Assembly: GCA_004565275.1 (NCBI GenBank)
Contig: SDOX01000005.1
Span: 480,051-544,050, forward strand
DNA length: 64,000 nucleotides
Source of the DNA: Nannochloropsis salina CCMP1776
Lineage: Eukaryota; Sar; Eustigmatophyceae; Eustigmatales; Monodopsidaceae
Direction of reading: 5' to 3'
The notes beneath the pieces are model-generated. The model saw nothing but the letters and a program-made list of their open reading frames with translations. It did no database searches and was not told where the DNA came from. Shown here piece by piece: positions 1 through 9,693 of this stretch. Within the stretch, counting starts at the first letter, position 1. The number at the start of each line of letters is the position of its first letter. The translations under genes were made by a program, and so were the position numbers.

Positions 1-2582
1 TGCCCCTCGGAAGGAGGAGCCGAGAGGGGAGTCGGCGACGGCGAAGGACAGGGGTGGTAAGAGCTTCCTGTGGGCCACTCGGTCGTCGCTGCGGGCATTG
101 TGCCGGGCTTCGATGCAGAGCTATTACTCACGTCGGCCAATGCCTGTGCGTCCTGCTGGGAAATGAGCTCGTCTTCGAGTGAGGAGTGTGCCTCGAACTG
201 CGCCCTCAGAGTGTCTTCCAGTTCAGCCTTGGTGGCGTGCAGGGCCCTCAAAATTTCCAAATCTGGGGCCAGACACTCCCCGAAACCCTCGCCTTCCGGA
301 CTTTGGCCGCGGCCGACGCCACCCGCCCCTATTTGAATGCCCGTTCTGCCATTTGAGCTGGTCCCGGATCCGGTGGAGCGTGTGTGGTCGGGAGCCCTCT
401 GCAAGGACGGAGAGTTGCGCGTGCGCAGGAGAGCCTCGGCGTGGGCAACGAAGGCCGTCGCCTTGGCGCTGACGGCTTGAGTCATTTCTCGAAGACGCAT
501 GCAATGCTGGGCGAGAGGCGTTGGCCTGTCCGGCCACCAGGACCTCCGCCGGGGTGTCGTCATTTCCGCTTCGGCGATAGCCACTTTTCGGGCGAGGACG
601 GTGGCGAGATGCAGGGCATTGTGGGTAAGGCGCTCGAACGGTTCGAGTTCTGACGTCTGTGTGCAAACGCTCGTACTTGGCTCATGCAGGTGACTCTCCC
701 CTTGCCTCCCGTCGATTCCGCTTAGATCCTCGGGCAGGAAGGACTGCCTGCTCGTCTCGCTTTCCGTGCTGCTACAACAGGTCGGGCCCCCTTCATCGAA
801 CACGAGGGGGGAAGCAGACAGGGACCCGCCTTTCTGGAGCCGCGCTTCCAATTCGCCGAGGATGGCAACCAAATCGTGCGCCATGGTCGGGAGACTACCG
901 CCAACCCGACCACAAAGATCCCGCGGCAAGAACGGCTCCTGACCTTGCTCGGGGTCCTCTTTCCGCCCTTTATGATCCTGAGCCCACCAGAAGTTTTGCA
1001 AACCATCGCTTGTCTCACGAAATTCCGCTGCTTGTTGTTGGGCCTCCACCAGCATCCTTGTGGTTTCAGCGAGAGCCCCCCGCAGGCCATGTAGTTCCTC
1101 TTCAAGCTCCGCCTCTCGAGCGTTCGTATTCAGGGAAGAGGAGAAATGCGCCCCGGACATCTCGCTGGACTTGGCTTGTGTCGTGTCAGCGTCGAAAGCC
1201 GTAGACTCCAAGGCCCCGGAGCTTTTGTCCACAGGCCCTTGTGGAACGAGGATTGCCTCCGCTTTCTCCTGCCCAAGTGCCCGGATACGATCTGCCTGTC
1301 GCGCACAGACCTCCTCCAAGCGGAGGCGCTCCTGGTGCCATTCCGCGCTCTGCCGTTCCCAGGATTCGAGCCGCTCTTGTAGCTTCTTCTCGACGCGGTC
1401 TCCCGAGGTGCAGCCCAGGAGTCGATGAACCAGGTGGAATTCACCGTCCATTAACTGCAACTTCTCCGACAGCGCCCGCTTCGCCTCCTCCACTGCAGCC
1501 GTGTCCCTCCGGAGGTGGGAAAGCGCAGACTCCAGTTCCGCGATTCTTTTGGCATTTTCCACATCTGCTGCCTTCTTCACGAAGCCCAATCTGGTCAATT
1601 GAAAATGCTCGGTGGACAATTGTCCTTCTAGTGCCGCCACCTTCTCGACTAAGTCTTTCTCTTTCTCCTCCCCTGTTCTCACGCTATTACGGAGGCGCTC
1701 TATCTCCCTCGTCTGCTCGGCAATCACGTTCATTGTATGGGAGAGCTGTTGGACGGAGTTGCTTCGAGATGGAGAGGTAGGAGATGGTGCGGTGGCGGGT
1801 CGGCGCGGATATGGCGCTTCAGGAGGAACCAAGTCGGGGCACGATGTGGCAGAAACTGGGGATAAGTAGCATGTGATGCCATCCGCTGTCAGCGGCGCTT
1901 CATTGCTCATCCTAGGCTCTTCATTATCGACAGGTGGGGAAAGAAGAGGCAGGGGCGATTCGGCGCTAGGGATGAGGGGGCTCTTTCTAGCTAGCAGCTC
2001 GGGCGTCAAGAGAGGATTCTGTGTATCGGTTTCCTTCACTCCCTCTTTGCTCTCTTCCGGAATATTTTCCATTTCAGCTTCATGGTTGGGGCCCGGCGCT
2101 TGTTGCATTAGGTTAAAAGGCATGTGGTTTGCGAACACGTCGGGTTCTTTAGAAGCTTTTCTTGCCATAATGGCAAGATGCAACGCTCCAGCCCATTCCT
2201 CCTTCTCAGTCATCTCTTCTACACGTAAGATCAAAGTACGCTCCTTTGCTGGTACTTTCAACTCAAATAGGGACTCGTCCTTAGCATTTATATCGACGCT
2301 GCAGGTGGAGTCAAGGGCCACGGTTCCTAATGCCCTCTGTTTTCTCGTGCCAGCAGCCAAGGACGACAAAAAATCACCAGGCTGGCAGCTAAACCAACTT
2401 AATTGTGCCATGAAGGAAGTCTGCCGTTCGAGAATAAAATATCGCCGCTGCCAAATGGGGTGTCGACTCCACAGGTGCCGGCGCATTGTTTGTTGCTTAA
2501 GCCATCCCTCCTTGAGACGCTGCGGGAACTGGACCTCTTCGGGGTCTTCAAGAGACAGGGTTGTGAACTCCTCCATGACCAT
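1..2582 (-). CDS. PH-domain coiled-coil protein, partial (C-terminus beyond window)
   Basis: The minus strand is open from an ATG at 2582 (second in-frame ATG at 2576; a TGA lies three codons upstream) to base 1, giving about 860 residues with no stop, so the gene continues outside the window. Residues about 18-120 read as a pleckstrin-homology domain: it opens KEGWLKQ, has a WQRRYFILE strand pair, and closes with the C-terminal helix of the fold (EMTEKEEWAGALHLAIMARK). A proline/serine-rich acidic linker follows, then long heptad-rich stretches with the character of a coiled coil. No catalytic domain is visible in this part. Inference: a phosphoinositide- or membrane-binding scaffold. The PH call rests on fold pattern only; the coiled coil is clear by composition. 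No intron is needed in the visible part. Confidence 0.72.
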   Translation of the reverse strand, partial: MVMEEFTTLSLEDPEEVQFPQRLKEGWLKQQTMRRHLWSRHPIWQRRYFILERQTSFMAQLSWFSCQPGDFLSSLAAGTRKQRALGTVALDSTCSVDINAKDESLFELKVPAKERTLILRVEEMTEKEEWAGALHLAIMARKASKEPDVFANHMPFNLMQQAPGPNHEAEMENIPEESKEGVKETDTQNPLLTPELLARKSPLIPSAESPLPLLSPPVDNEEPRMSNEAPLTADGITCYLSPVSATSCPDLVPPEAPYPRRPATAPSPTSPSRSNSVQQLSHTMNVIAEQTREIERLRNSVRTGEEKEKDLVEKVAALEGQLSTEHFQLTRLGFVKKAADVENAKRIAELESALSHLRRDTAAVEEAKRALSEKLQLMDGEFHLVHRLLGCTSGDRVEKKLQERLESWERQSAEWHQERLRLEEVCARQADRIRALGQEKAEAILVPQGPVDKSSGALESTAFDADTTQAKSSEMSGAHFSSSLNTNAREAELEEELHGLRGALAETTRMLVEAQQQAAEFRETSDGLQNFWWAQDHKGRKEDPEQGQEPFLPRDLCGRVGGSLPTMAHDLVAILGELEARLQKGGSLSASPLVFDEGGPTCCSSTESETSRQSFLPEDLSGIDGRQGESHLHEPSTSVCTQTSELEPFERLTHNALHLATVLARKVAIAEAEMTTPRRRSWWPDRPTPLAQHCMRLREMTQAVSAKATAFVAHAEALLRTRNSPSLQRAPDHTRSTGSGTSSNGRTGIQIGAGGVGRGQSPEGEGFGECLAPDLEILRALHATKAELEDTLRAQFEAHSSLEDELISQQDAQALADVSNSSASKPGTMPAATTEWPTGSSYHPCPSPSPTPLSAPPSEG

Positions 2583-3259
2583 TGCAGGTCAACGCCAGAG
2601 CAGCTGTGATACCCTATAGCCTTTTTGGAACGAAGAGAAGTATTCAAGGTGGGCAACGTGCGTAAATTGCAGGAAACCAGGTCGAACACCAAAAACATGG
2701 CACGCGTTTCTGCGCTCGCTCATGAATTATGGCGATGCGGAATTTGACCCAAGCAACAAACAGGTCACCCTCTTTCCACGGGCTTTTAAGGAAGCACTCC
2801 TGTCATCAGGTCACGGCTCAGTGGTAGAACGATCGTTGCGGGGGAGTGGTGGGCGCGATGAGACAACAAGGGACTGTTTATGTTGATGTGGACTGCGGTT
2901 GGCTTGTGCCAGCCGTAGGTGGTGAGGAGTGTTTTCACGACAACGCGCATCTTCAACTGTGTACTTTGGTCGAAAATTGGTCCGTCGTCTTAATCTGGGG
3001 AAAAAAATCTCATTGAGTTTCTTTGCCATGTTTTAATGCCATTTTGCATTTGTCCTTAATGTGGGGATAAAGGATCATATGCATGTGGCTTGCCTTCTCT
3101 GTACGGCCCATACACAGACAAGCCGGTGTCGCAGACCGAGATGCATTTACGCGTGTTCTGCTTAAGACTAGAGCGTATGTATACGCATAAATATTGCCTT
3201 ATGTCATTATATCGTGTTTTTGAAACAGATCGAATCGGAACATCTTCGCCTAGTCCGCC
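2583..3259. other. Intergenic, divergent promoter region
   Basis: This stretch lies between the minus-strand PH-domain gene and the plus-strand dehydratase, so it should hold both 5' regions. I see no further gene, RNA or repeat. Confidence 0.5.
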
Positions 3260-4923
3260 ATGCACGTCGACCATGCAGACAGTTTAACCTGTATCACGCC
3301 TTCTTGCCGATACACACCCAAGAATATTCTGGTGACCGGTGGTGCGGGTTTCATGTACGTCACTGAATGAGTCGCGTGTGCAAGCATTGAAATGTGAAAT
3401 GGCTCATTTTGGCGTTTCTCCTTCCCATGCAGCGGGTCTCATGTCGCCATCTTGCTGGCGCACAGATATCCGAAGTACAAAATTGTCGTTTTGGACAAGT
3501 TGGATTGTAAGTTTCTGTGTTTGTATTAATCGCAACGGACAAGAACGAAAGGTTATTTACAGTGGGTTATTGTATGACTCGAAAGTTGGAGCCGCACAGA
3601 TGGCGCGAAGGCCTTGTGACGGAAAGCATATCATCAACTGGAAATCATACCACCATCGCTCATGTAACACCTTTAATTACATTCACATAGATTGTGCTTC
3701 GTTTGAAAATCTCGCGGATGTCACCCGCCGGAGAAATTTCAAATTCGTGAAGGGCAACATCTGCTCCTCCGACTTGGTCAATTTCGTGTTGGAGGAGGAA
3801 GAAATTGACACGATCGTGCACCTGGCGGCGCAGACCCATGTGGACAACAGCTTTGGCAACTCCTTCTCCTTTACGCAGAACAACATTTTAGGTACGCACG
3901 TGCTTTTGGAGAGCGCCAAAGTGCATGGCATCCGGCGGTTCGTGCACGTCTCCACTGACGAGGTGTACGGGGAAGGCGCCGCGGGCCAGGAGCCCATGTT
4001 CGAGGACAATGTCTTGGAGGTAAGACTGGCCCTTCAAATGGATCGAGCGGAGGAGGAGGAGGTGGGGCGGTGGGGTACGCACATGCTTTACTTCACCGTC
4101 TGCTCCCATGCGTGTTCACCTGGTTTTGCATCTCTTTACTCCGGATCAGCCCACTAACCCATACGCAGCGACCAAGGCCGGTGCCGAATTTCTGGCGAAG
4201 TCTTATCACCGCTCCTTCAATCTGCCCGTTATCATCACACGGGGGAACAATGTGTACGGTCCTCATCAGTACCCAGAGAAGCTCATTCCCAAGTTCATCA
4301 ACCTCCTACTCCGAGGGCGCCAGCTGACGCTGCATGGGAATGGGCTCAACACGCGCAATTTTCTGTACGTGACGGACGTGGCCCGTGCCTACGATGTGGT
4401 CCTTCACTTTGGAGAGACGGGCAAGATCTACAACATTGGGGGCACGCACGAAATGGCCAACCTGGAGGTCGCCAAGGACGTGATCCGGAAGATGGGCCTC
4501 CTCTCTGGCCGCGAAGCCGGGACCCAGGGGGCTGATGTGGACGAAGTCGTCGGCACCAACGCCCTTGTCGACCGGAGCCAGCTGGGACTTGAGAAGGGCC
4601 AGGAAGAGGCTTCGATTGGAAAGGACGTGGGACAGGGCGATGCCTCGACTACACCGGGCGTCGCGGCCGCCGGGAACATCGAGGAAGACGCAGCATACGC
4701 AAGGCTCCTGACCTTTGTGGAGGACCGCCCCTTCAATGACCTTCGCTATTCGATCAATAGCGAGGCCTTGCGACGGCTGGGGTGGCGGGAGGAGGTAGCG
4801 TGGGAGGATGGGCTCGCTCGGACGATCGACTGGTACCGGAAGCAGGCGCAAGACCGGTGGGGCAACATCGAGGCCGCCCTGGTCGCGCACCCGCAGGGGC
4901 CCTCGCCGGACGATGGAGCTTAA
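3260..4923 (+). CDS. UDP-glucose/dTDP-glucose 4,6-dehydratase-like SDR
   Basis: Four exons (3260-3354, 3433-3506, 3691-4019, 4150-4923) join in phase to 423 residues. Splicing at GTACGT/GCAG restores the NAD-binding motif GGAGFIGSH, which the unspliced frame breaks. Further family hallmarks are VVLDKLDYC after the second strand, THVDNSF, STDEVYGE and the catalytic YAATK (YxxxK). The STDEVYG and LDKLDYC signatures point to the extended SDR branch of 4,6-dehydratases (RmlB and plant RHM N-terminal type), which oxidise NDP-glucose to the 4-keto-6-deoxy sugar for rhamnose-type precursors. A low-complexity insert of about 70 residues lies in the C-terminal half (about 4510-4700), before a conserved tail typical of the family. 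Whether UDP- or dTDP-glucose is the substrate cannot be told. A likely cytosolic enzyme: no presequence is seen. Confidence 0.88.
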
Positions 4924-5144
4924 GCGGGCTGTGACGCTGCAGAGGATGGTCGCCAAGGGGTGTGTGTGTCTCGGGCATGACTACATCTTTCCAACGGGCG
5001 CTTCTACTCGCACGGGTGGGGGGAACGAACGCAGTGCACGACGTGGGGTGCTAGGGAAGATGAGGTTGTACATTAACTGAGGGCGACCAGGAAAAAACAT
5101 GTGGCCACTTCGGATAGTTGACTGTGGTATTCCCTTGCTTCTTT

Positions 5145-6482
5145 TCAGTACTTCCTCTTCTTGAACTTCGCGTAGACCTGGTCGTCGGTCATGGTGTCGC
5201 GGCCTCTGGGGCCCTCACCGTCCTCGCGCCTGAATGTCCCCTTGGGCTTCCCTTCGCGGGCCCGCATGTTGATCGCATACTCCTTTCGATGGTGGTGGTA
5301 ATTATGCGTCAAGCTCCCGATGATTTCGCCCTTCTTCTCCCCTTGCTGCCGGAGCAAGAGTTGCTCTTCTTGGAGCAGCCGTGCCCGCTCAGTGGCCTCA
5401 ATGTTCTGCAGCTTGAACTCCACGGGCAGGGCCACCTCGGCGATCCCGGTGCTGAAAGCGATGGGGGCTCCCTCCCCCACGCCGCCCTCCACGTCGGCAG
5501 CCTTGTCGCCCGCCGGGCCGCGGGCCCGGGCATGGATCTCTTCCGTGATGGCCAGAAGCTGCTCTCGGCGCGACACCTTCGAGGGGGGGACAGCCTCGCC
5601 CGGGACGACGACTGAGAAGAAGAGGTGCATTGCGCGATGGTTGGGAAAGGGACGAGTCAGCAGGCGGCATCTTGTTAGGGGCATGATTGTCGTGGCACAT
5701 GAATCATTCGCTCCATAACACATAACTCGTAAGGCTCCGGTACATACCCTCAGGCGCCTTCTCTTTCACGTTGCCCAGCCTTTCTTCGATGTACTGCTCC
5801 ATGATTCTTTCGTGGACGTTGGTGTCATCCTTTGTCACGTATTTCATTCCCGTGAAACTTGACTCCATCATCTAGGGATGCCAATGGCCACATAAGTTGC
5901 ATTAGGCGTTCCAATAGTGCGGTATAGGGACAAAATCGCGAAAATCCCTCCCCCACACACACACGCGCATACGCGCGAAGACACTCATTTTTTCCCTTTC
6001 CACACCCTACCTCTCCAATGCTGCGCTGTTGCTCGGCCTCATCTTCATCCTCCTCCTCCGCCGCTTTGCTTTCCTTCCTGCTCCCGCCGGCCCCGGCGCG
6101 CTCGGTCTCAAGGGTGGAGGCCGCGTGGATGCCCAGCCTAACTTTGCGCTGTCTCTGCTCTTCTCGTATCTGATTAGATTAAGTAAGAATCAGCCATTCG
6201 CGTGTCACTCCCAGCGACAGCATACCCGGTAACACGGGCCGCGGACAGGGTACCCCACACGCACAAATCCTCACCCCGCTTCAGACCACTACAGACCTGG
6301 ACAAGTTTTTTTATCTTGATGCCCGGGTTGTCGTTTTCCTCATCATCGGAGCTCTCTGCAGGGCGAATTTGGGTGTGTGAAAGAATGTTGAAATACTCGG
6401 CTTTGCGGAACAAATATACGGGCCATGCCTGCCTCCTTCCTGACTTACCTGCTCTCCTACGCCGCATTTGCTTCCCTCTCAT
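5145..6482 (-). CDS. C9orf78/TLS1 (HCA59) family splicing factor
   Basis: Five exons (6482-6449, 6355-6297, 6169-6011, 5871-5748, 5611-5145) join without frame loss to 280 residues; human C9orf78 is 289. The N-terminus has the basic MRRRR motif followed by ESSDDEE, then a VRLGIHAA segment matching the family's KRPNGVSA region. A middle helix EQYIEERL corresponds to the conserved YIE-L helix. FSTGIAEVALPVEFKLQNIEAT corresponds to the SGIPEVDLGIDAKIKNI core, and the C-terminus TDDQVYAKFKKRKY matches the family's DDYHYEKFKK ending. In animals and fission yeast the protein binds spliceosomal helicase Brr2 and affects splice-site choice, so a nuclear role is expected. The start could lie at 6527 if exon 1 is longer; I chose 6482 because it puts the basic motif near the N-terminus as in homologues. 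Confidence 0.85.
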
Positions 6483-6609
6483 GGTCAGAGAGTTCCTGTT
6501 GCGAAATCGTAAAACGCTCTTTAGCAAAGCACAGGTGAAGGCGGCGTGTCTGTCGGGCGCGCAGGACTCGGTCGGCCTGAGAAGCTATAAGAATACACAA
6601 CCCTCTGAC

Positions 6610-6633
6610 CGTCGTATACATCGTCGTATACAT
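6610..6633. repeat. Perfect tandem duplication of a 12-mer
   Basis: The 12-mer cgtcgtatacat occurs at 6610-6621 and again directly at 6622-6633 with no mismatch. Confidence 0.8.
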
Positions 6634-6757
6634 GTGATGCTATGTGTGCGCTCGCTTGGCCTCGTGACCATTCCCCTGTGAAAATATCCAACACTTTACC
6701 AAAAAATATGTCGCTATCTCATCCAGACTTTCCCCCATTGAATCAATTCACGTCACC

Positions 6758-6796
6758 AGCGTACTTATATACTTATATTAGCGTACTTATATACTT
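6758..6796. repeat. 17-bp direct repeat in AT-rich promoter
   Basis: The 17-mer agcgtacttatatactt occurs at 6758-6774 and at 6780-6796, about 90-130 bp upstream of the PARN-like start codon. Confidence 0.75.
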
Positions 6797-6885
6797 TTCC
6801 ATTCGTAATTTTCGCCCCTCAACCGCAATATAGCATAGCGTCCCTAGGGCCATTTGCAGACAGTCTTGAATAGACGCCCTGGACA

Positions 6886-8571
6886 ATGGATGTCACAAAG
6901 GCCACATTTGCCGATATTTTGCCTGAAATATCGGCAGCATTGCAGAACTGTGAGTTTGTGGCTGTCGATTTTGAAATGTCAGGCATTAATCTTGCAGGGC
7001 AGCCGCGCATCACCTACGCTGACACCATGCAAGAAAGGTACGCACAACAACGCGTGGTCGCCTCGCGCTTCAAGATCATCCAAATGGGAATAAGCATTGT
7101 TAGTAAAGTAGAAAAGACAGGGAGCAGCGGTAATTCTGCGTCGCATACTTTAGTAGCCCGTCCGTATAATTTCTACACCTTTGCTGCGGATGGCGACGAC
7201 GTGATATTGAGCCTTTCAGCAGTGCATTTCCTGAAAGATCACGGGATGGATTTTAACAAATGGATCCGGGAGGGCGTATCATACACTAACGCCGCGCGGG
7301 AGGAGGAGCTGATTAAAAGACTGGACAGTGAACGTGAAAGGGACGAGGAGGAAATCAAGAAACCGGAAGGCGGTGCCCCGGAGAGAACGCAGATGAACCT
7401 GACTAAACCGGCCGATGTTGAGTTCATGAAAAAGCAGATGGAGGTTGTGAAAGCATGGTGGGAGGAAAGCGAGATATTAGCTGATGCAGAAAGTTTGTCG
7501 GAGGAGGAGAAAAGCGAAGCGGCGCGACGACGCAAGGAGTTGACGCTGGCCCGCACAAACGCTTTCATGAGGCGTGCACTTTTTGAAGCAATCGAGATTT
7601 ACTACCCTGATCTGATCACAGAATCACGGAACAATCAAGTTGTCGTCCTCCGCTTGAGCGCCGCGGAAAAAGCAGAGAGGATGGCAGCACGGGAGGCGGC
7701 CAGACAGTCGCGGAGGCTCAGCACAGTGGGGATGCGATTGGTCTTCAAGGCCATGTCTGCCTGCGCCCGTCCCCTCGTCGTTCACAACGGCTTCTTTGAT
7801 CTGCTCTTCATGATGGCAGCTTTCCACAAACCATTGCCCGAGAAGCTGGTGGACTTTAAGGCCGACGTGCGGGCCTGCTTCCCAGCCGGCGTCTACGACA
7901 CCCGCCTTATCTCCACGAGGGAGGACCTATTGGGCAAGTCCCTCGGCGACAAGGGACTCGAGGGCCTGTGCCAAGCTCTGGTCCAAGGAACGCCGGAGGG
8001 AGGTGTGGATCTGGAGTTGGCGGAGGGGTTCGAAAAATACGGGGGGAGCGAGCGCCAGGCGTTCGCGCACGAAGCGGGCTACGACGCCTACTTGACCGGA
8101 GCCGTATTTGCGCGCATGCAGGTGTTGGTGGGAGACGCGGGCCTGGAAAAACTGAAGATGATGGTGTTCTCCTTCCGGAGCATGTTCGTGACGAACCTGG
8201 GCGAAGACAGGGACTGGCCAGTGTACGGGGAGCAAGGGGAGCTGGTCTTCCATTTGGGGTGGGAAAAGGAGGCAGGCAAGGACCTGAAGGACGCGGACCT
8301 GATGAAGTTGTTCGGGGACCGTTCGGCGGACACCTGGATTCTCTGGATCGACGACTGCGGGGCCTTTGCCGTGCTGCAGGGGAAGGAAGGGGGGGAGGCT
8401 CTGAGGGGGGAGGACGTGCTCAAGGCTCTGCCGGAAACCTCCACCGTTGTCCGGATGACCACCTTCAAGGACTGGTGTGCCGCGAAAGAGGCAGAGACGG
8501 AGGCTGCAGGGGAGCCTGTGGAGGTAGGGAAGGATGGATGGGAGAAGGGAAAGCGGCTTCGTGTCGCCTAG
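6886..8571 (+). CDS. PARN-like poly(A)-specific 3' exoribonuclease
   Basis: One intronless frame of 561 residues. It opens with the CAF1/PARN fold: exonuclease motif I is DFEMSGI (acidic pair at residues about 28 and 30), motif II is VVHNGFFDLLF near residue 300, and motif III is HEAGYDAYLTG near residue 395, close to the human PARN HEAGYDAYITG. Between motifs I and II lies a charged helical region of about 200 residues where PARN carries its R3H domain; I do not see a clear R3H core. The C-terminal part after residue 430 resembles the RNA-recognition-like tail of PARN in position only. PARN removes poly(A) tails and trims snoRNA and telomerase RNA ends in nucleus and cytoplasm. The four DEDD acidic residues appear intact, so activity is expected. 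Confidence 0.88.
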   Translation: MDVTKATFADILPEISAALQNCEFVAVDFEMSGINLAGQPRITYADTMQERYAQQRVVASRFKIIQMGISIVSKVEKTGSSGNSASHTLVARPYNFYTFAADGDDVILSLSAVHFLKDHGMDFNKWIREGVSYTNAAREEELIKRLDSERERDEEEIKKPEGGAPERTQMNLTKPADVEFMKKQMEVVKAWWEESEILADAESLSEEEKSEAARRRKELTLARTNAFMRRALFEAIEIYYPDLITESRNNQVVVLRLSAAEKAERMAAREAARQSRRLSTVGMRLVFKAMSACARPLVVHNGFFDLLFMMAAFHKPLPEKLVDFKADVRACFPAGVYDTRLISTREDLLGKSLGDKGLEGLCQALVQGTPEGGVDLELAEGFEKYGGSERQAFAHEAGYDAYLTGAVFARMQVLVGDAGLEKLKMMVFSFRSMFVTNLGEDRDWPVYGEQGELVFHLGWEKEAGKDLKDADLMKLFGDRSADTWILWIDDCGAFAVLQGKEGGEALRGEDVLKALPETSTVVRMTTFKDWCAAKEAETEAAGEPVEVGKDGWEKGKRLRVA

Positions 8572-8940
8572 AGAGCGGAAAAAGAGGTCGGAGATCACTC
8601 GCGTCCACGAAAAAGAGGCCAATCCCTACTGACAACATTTTCACAGGCCGCAGCGACGAAGTGAGGAAACACGAAAAGAGACTTGTAATTTTGGATCGGC
8701 TACCCAGAAGCAACTGGAGTGCTACGATATTTTGCGCGAGCTGAAAGAATTGCGTGGTGATTTTGTTAGAGTCGTTGGATGGACTAGTCGCCTAATAATG
8801 TTTCAAAATCAAAGCCATCATGATTTCGACAAATAAGAAGGCGCCCTGTTAATTTTCTTTTTTCTTGTTCCCGGTTTTGTTCAAAAGAAAGATCAATACA
8901 CCGAATGCTTGCTCGCTGCCCAGTCTCTTTCTCGATCGAT
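8572..8940. other. Intergenic between convergent genes
   Basis: AT-rich, between the PARN-like stop and the minus-strand small gene's 3' end. No supported feature. Confidence 0.4.
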
Positions 8941-9405
8941 TCATGTGTGATAGCCCACCCGATTCTTCGACACCTCAACCTTCTTGCTCATGTCCACGAG
9001 CATCTCCCCAAAGATGTCCCCCTCACAAAATAGGCCGGTCCCCTCATGACCGATGGGAGCTAAGGTCCCCCCCGTTCGTTTCCCGTCGTCCTCAAGGGTA
9101 AAATCACGCAAAGCACCCTTCACAGAAACCATCAACGATCTAGAGACATTCCTGCCGACGCAAACATAGGAGAGGATGGGAATCGAGGAAGGAACAAGGA
9201 GAAGGGGGGGGGGGGTGGAGGATAGAATAAAATAAATTAAATGGGACATCACGCACGTTAAAGGCGGACAACATCACACGCATATCTCTGGATGGGCTGA
9301 TTGAAAACTGGAGGCAAGGCGAGAGTAGCCAAACGTGAGCACCGACGCAGCTATCCTAACTAATAATTTGAGGGTTCGCCCGCAGTCCACCTTCGACTGT
9401 GACAT
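8941..9405 (-). CDS. Small protein of unknown function with plastid-type presequence
   Basis: Two exons (9405-9278 and 9151-8941) join with a GTGATG donor and a GGCAG acceptor in phase to 112 residues. The N-terminus has a short polar start, a hydrophobic stretch LLVRIAASVLTFGY, then RLASSFQS, where a small residue followed by Phe fits the signal-peptide cleavage motif of complex plastids. The C-terminal 60 residues are charged, with codon use like neighbouring genes. I do not recognise the family. The preceding CCAG could be an acceptor, so a further upstream exon is possible. An alternative unspliced reading starts at 9249 and shares the C-terminus, so that part is the surest. Confidence 0.42.
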
Positions 9406-9693
9406 CTGGAAAACACATCAGGAAGCTACAATGAGGTTGTGGCAAGGAAAGCAAGGCAAGGACTTCCCTGATCCTAACCCTAACCCGGGTTGGGCCTCAA
9501 AGATACGTGCACTCTGTCTCAAGCCCCCTTGCTCTCCCTCACATCCGATCACCTCCGTCGCTCCGAGACTTCCCAATCCATGCGTACCTCAGCCCAATAG
9601 CTGCTTCCAGGCTCCCCTTTCTGTCGCACGGCTACGCCAGGCCACTCCCCCCGCGCACTCCCGCTTCCCTCAGTCCCCTCCGGCCCGCCCCCC

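Larger units (their letters stand above)
6483..6885. other. Divergent promoter region with short direct repeats
   Basis: This lies between the C9orf78-like gene and the PARN-like gene. It is AT-rich near 6700-6840 and contains two short repeats listed separately. No other gene is visible. Confidence 0.5.

Noticed and set aside
7968-8744. 258-codon plus-strand frame over the PARN-like 3' part
   Set aside because: Gly/Arg-rich shadow of the PARN reading frame with no recognisable content.
9160-9249. Unspliced start for the small gene at 8941, reading through a Pro/Leu-rich stretch
   Set aside because: The stretch is pyrimidine-rich like an intron end (C-run then GGCAG), and splicing gives a better presequence. 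The option is kept in the gene entry.
9470-9488. Telomere-like cctaaccctaaccc
   Set aside because: Only two units inside an interval flanked by ordinary genes; too short to be telomeric or clearly interstitial telomere DNA.
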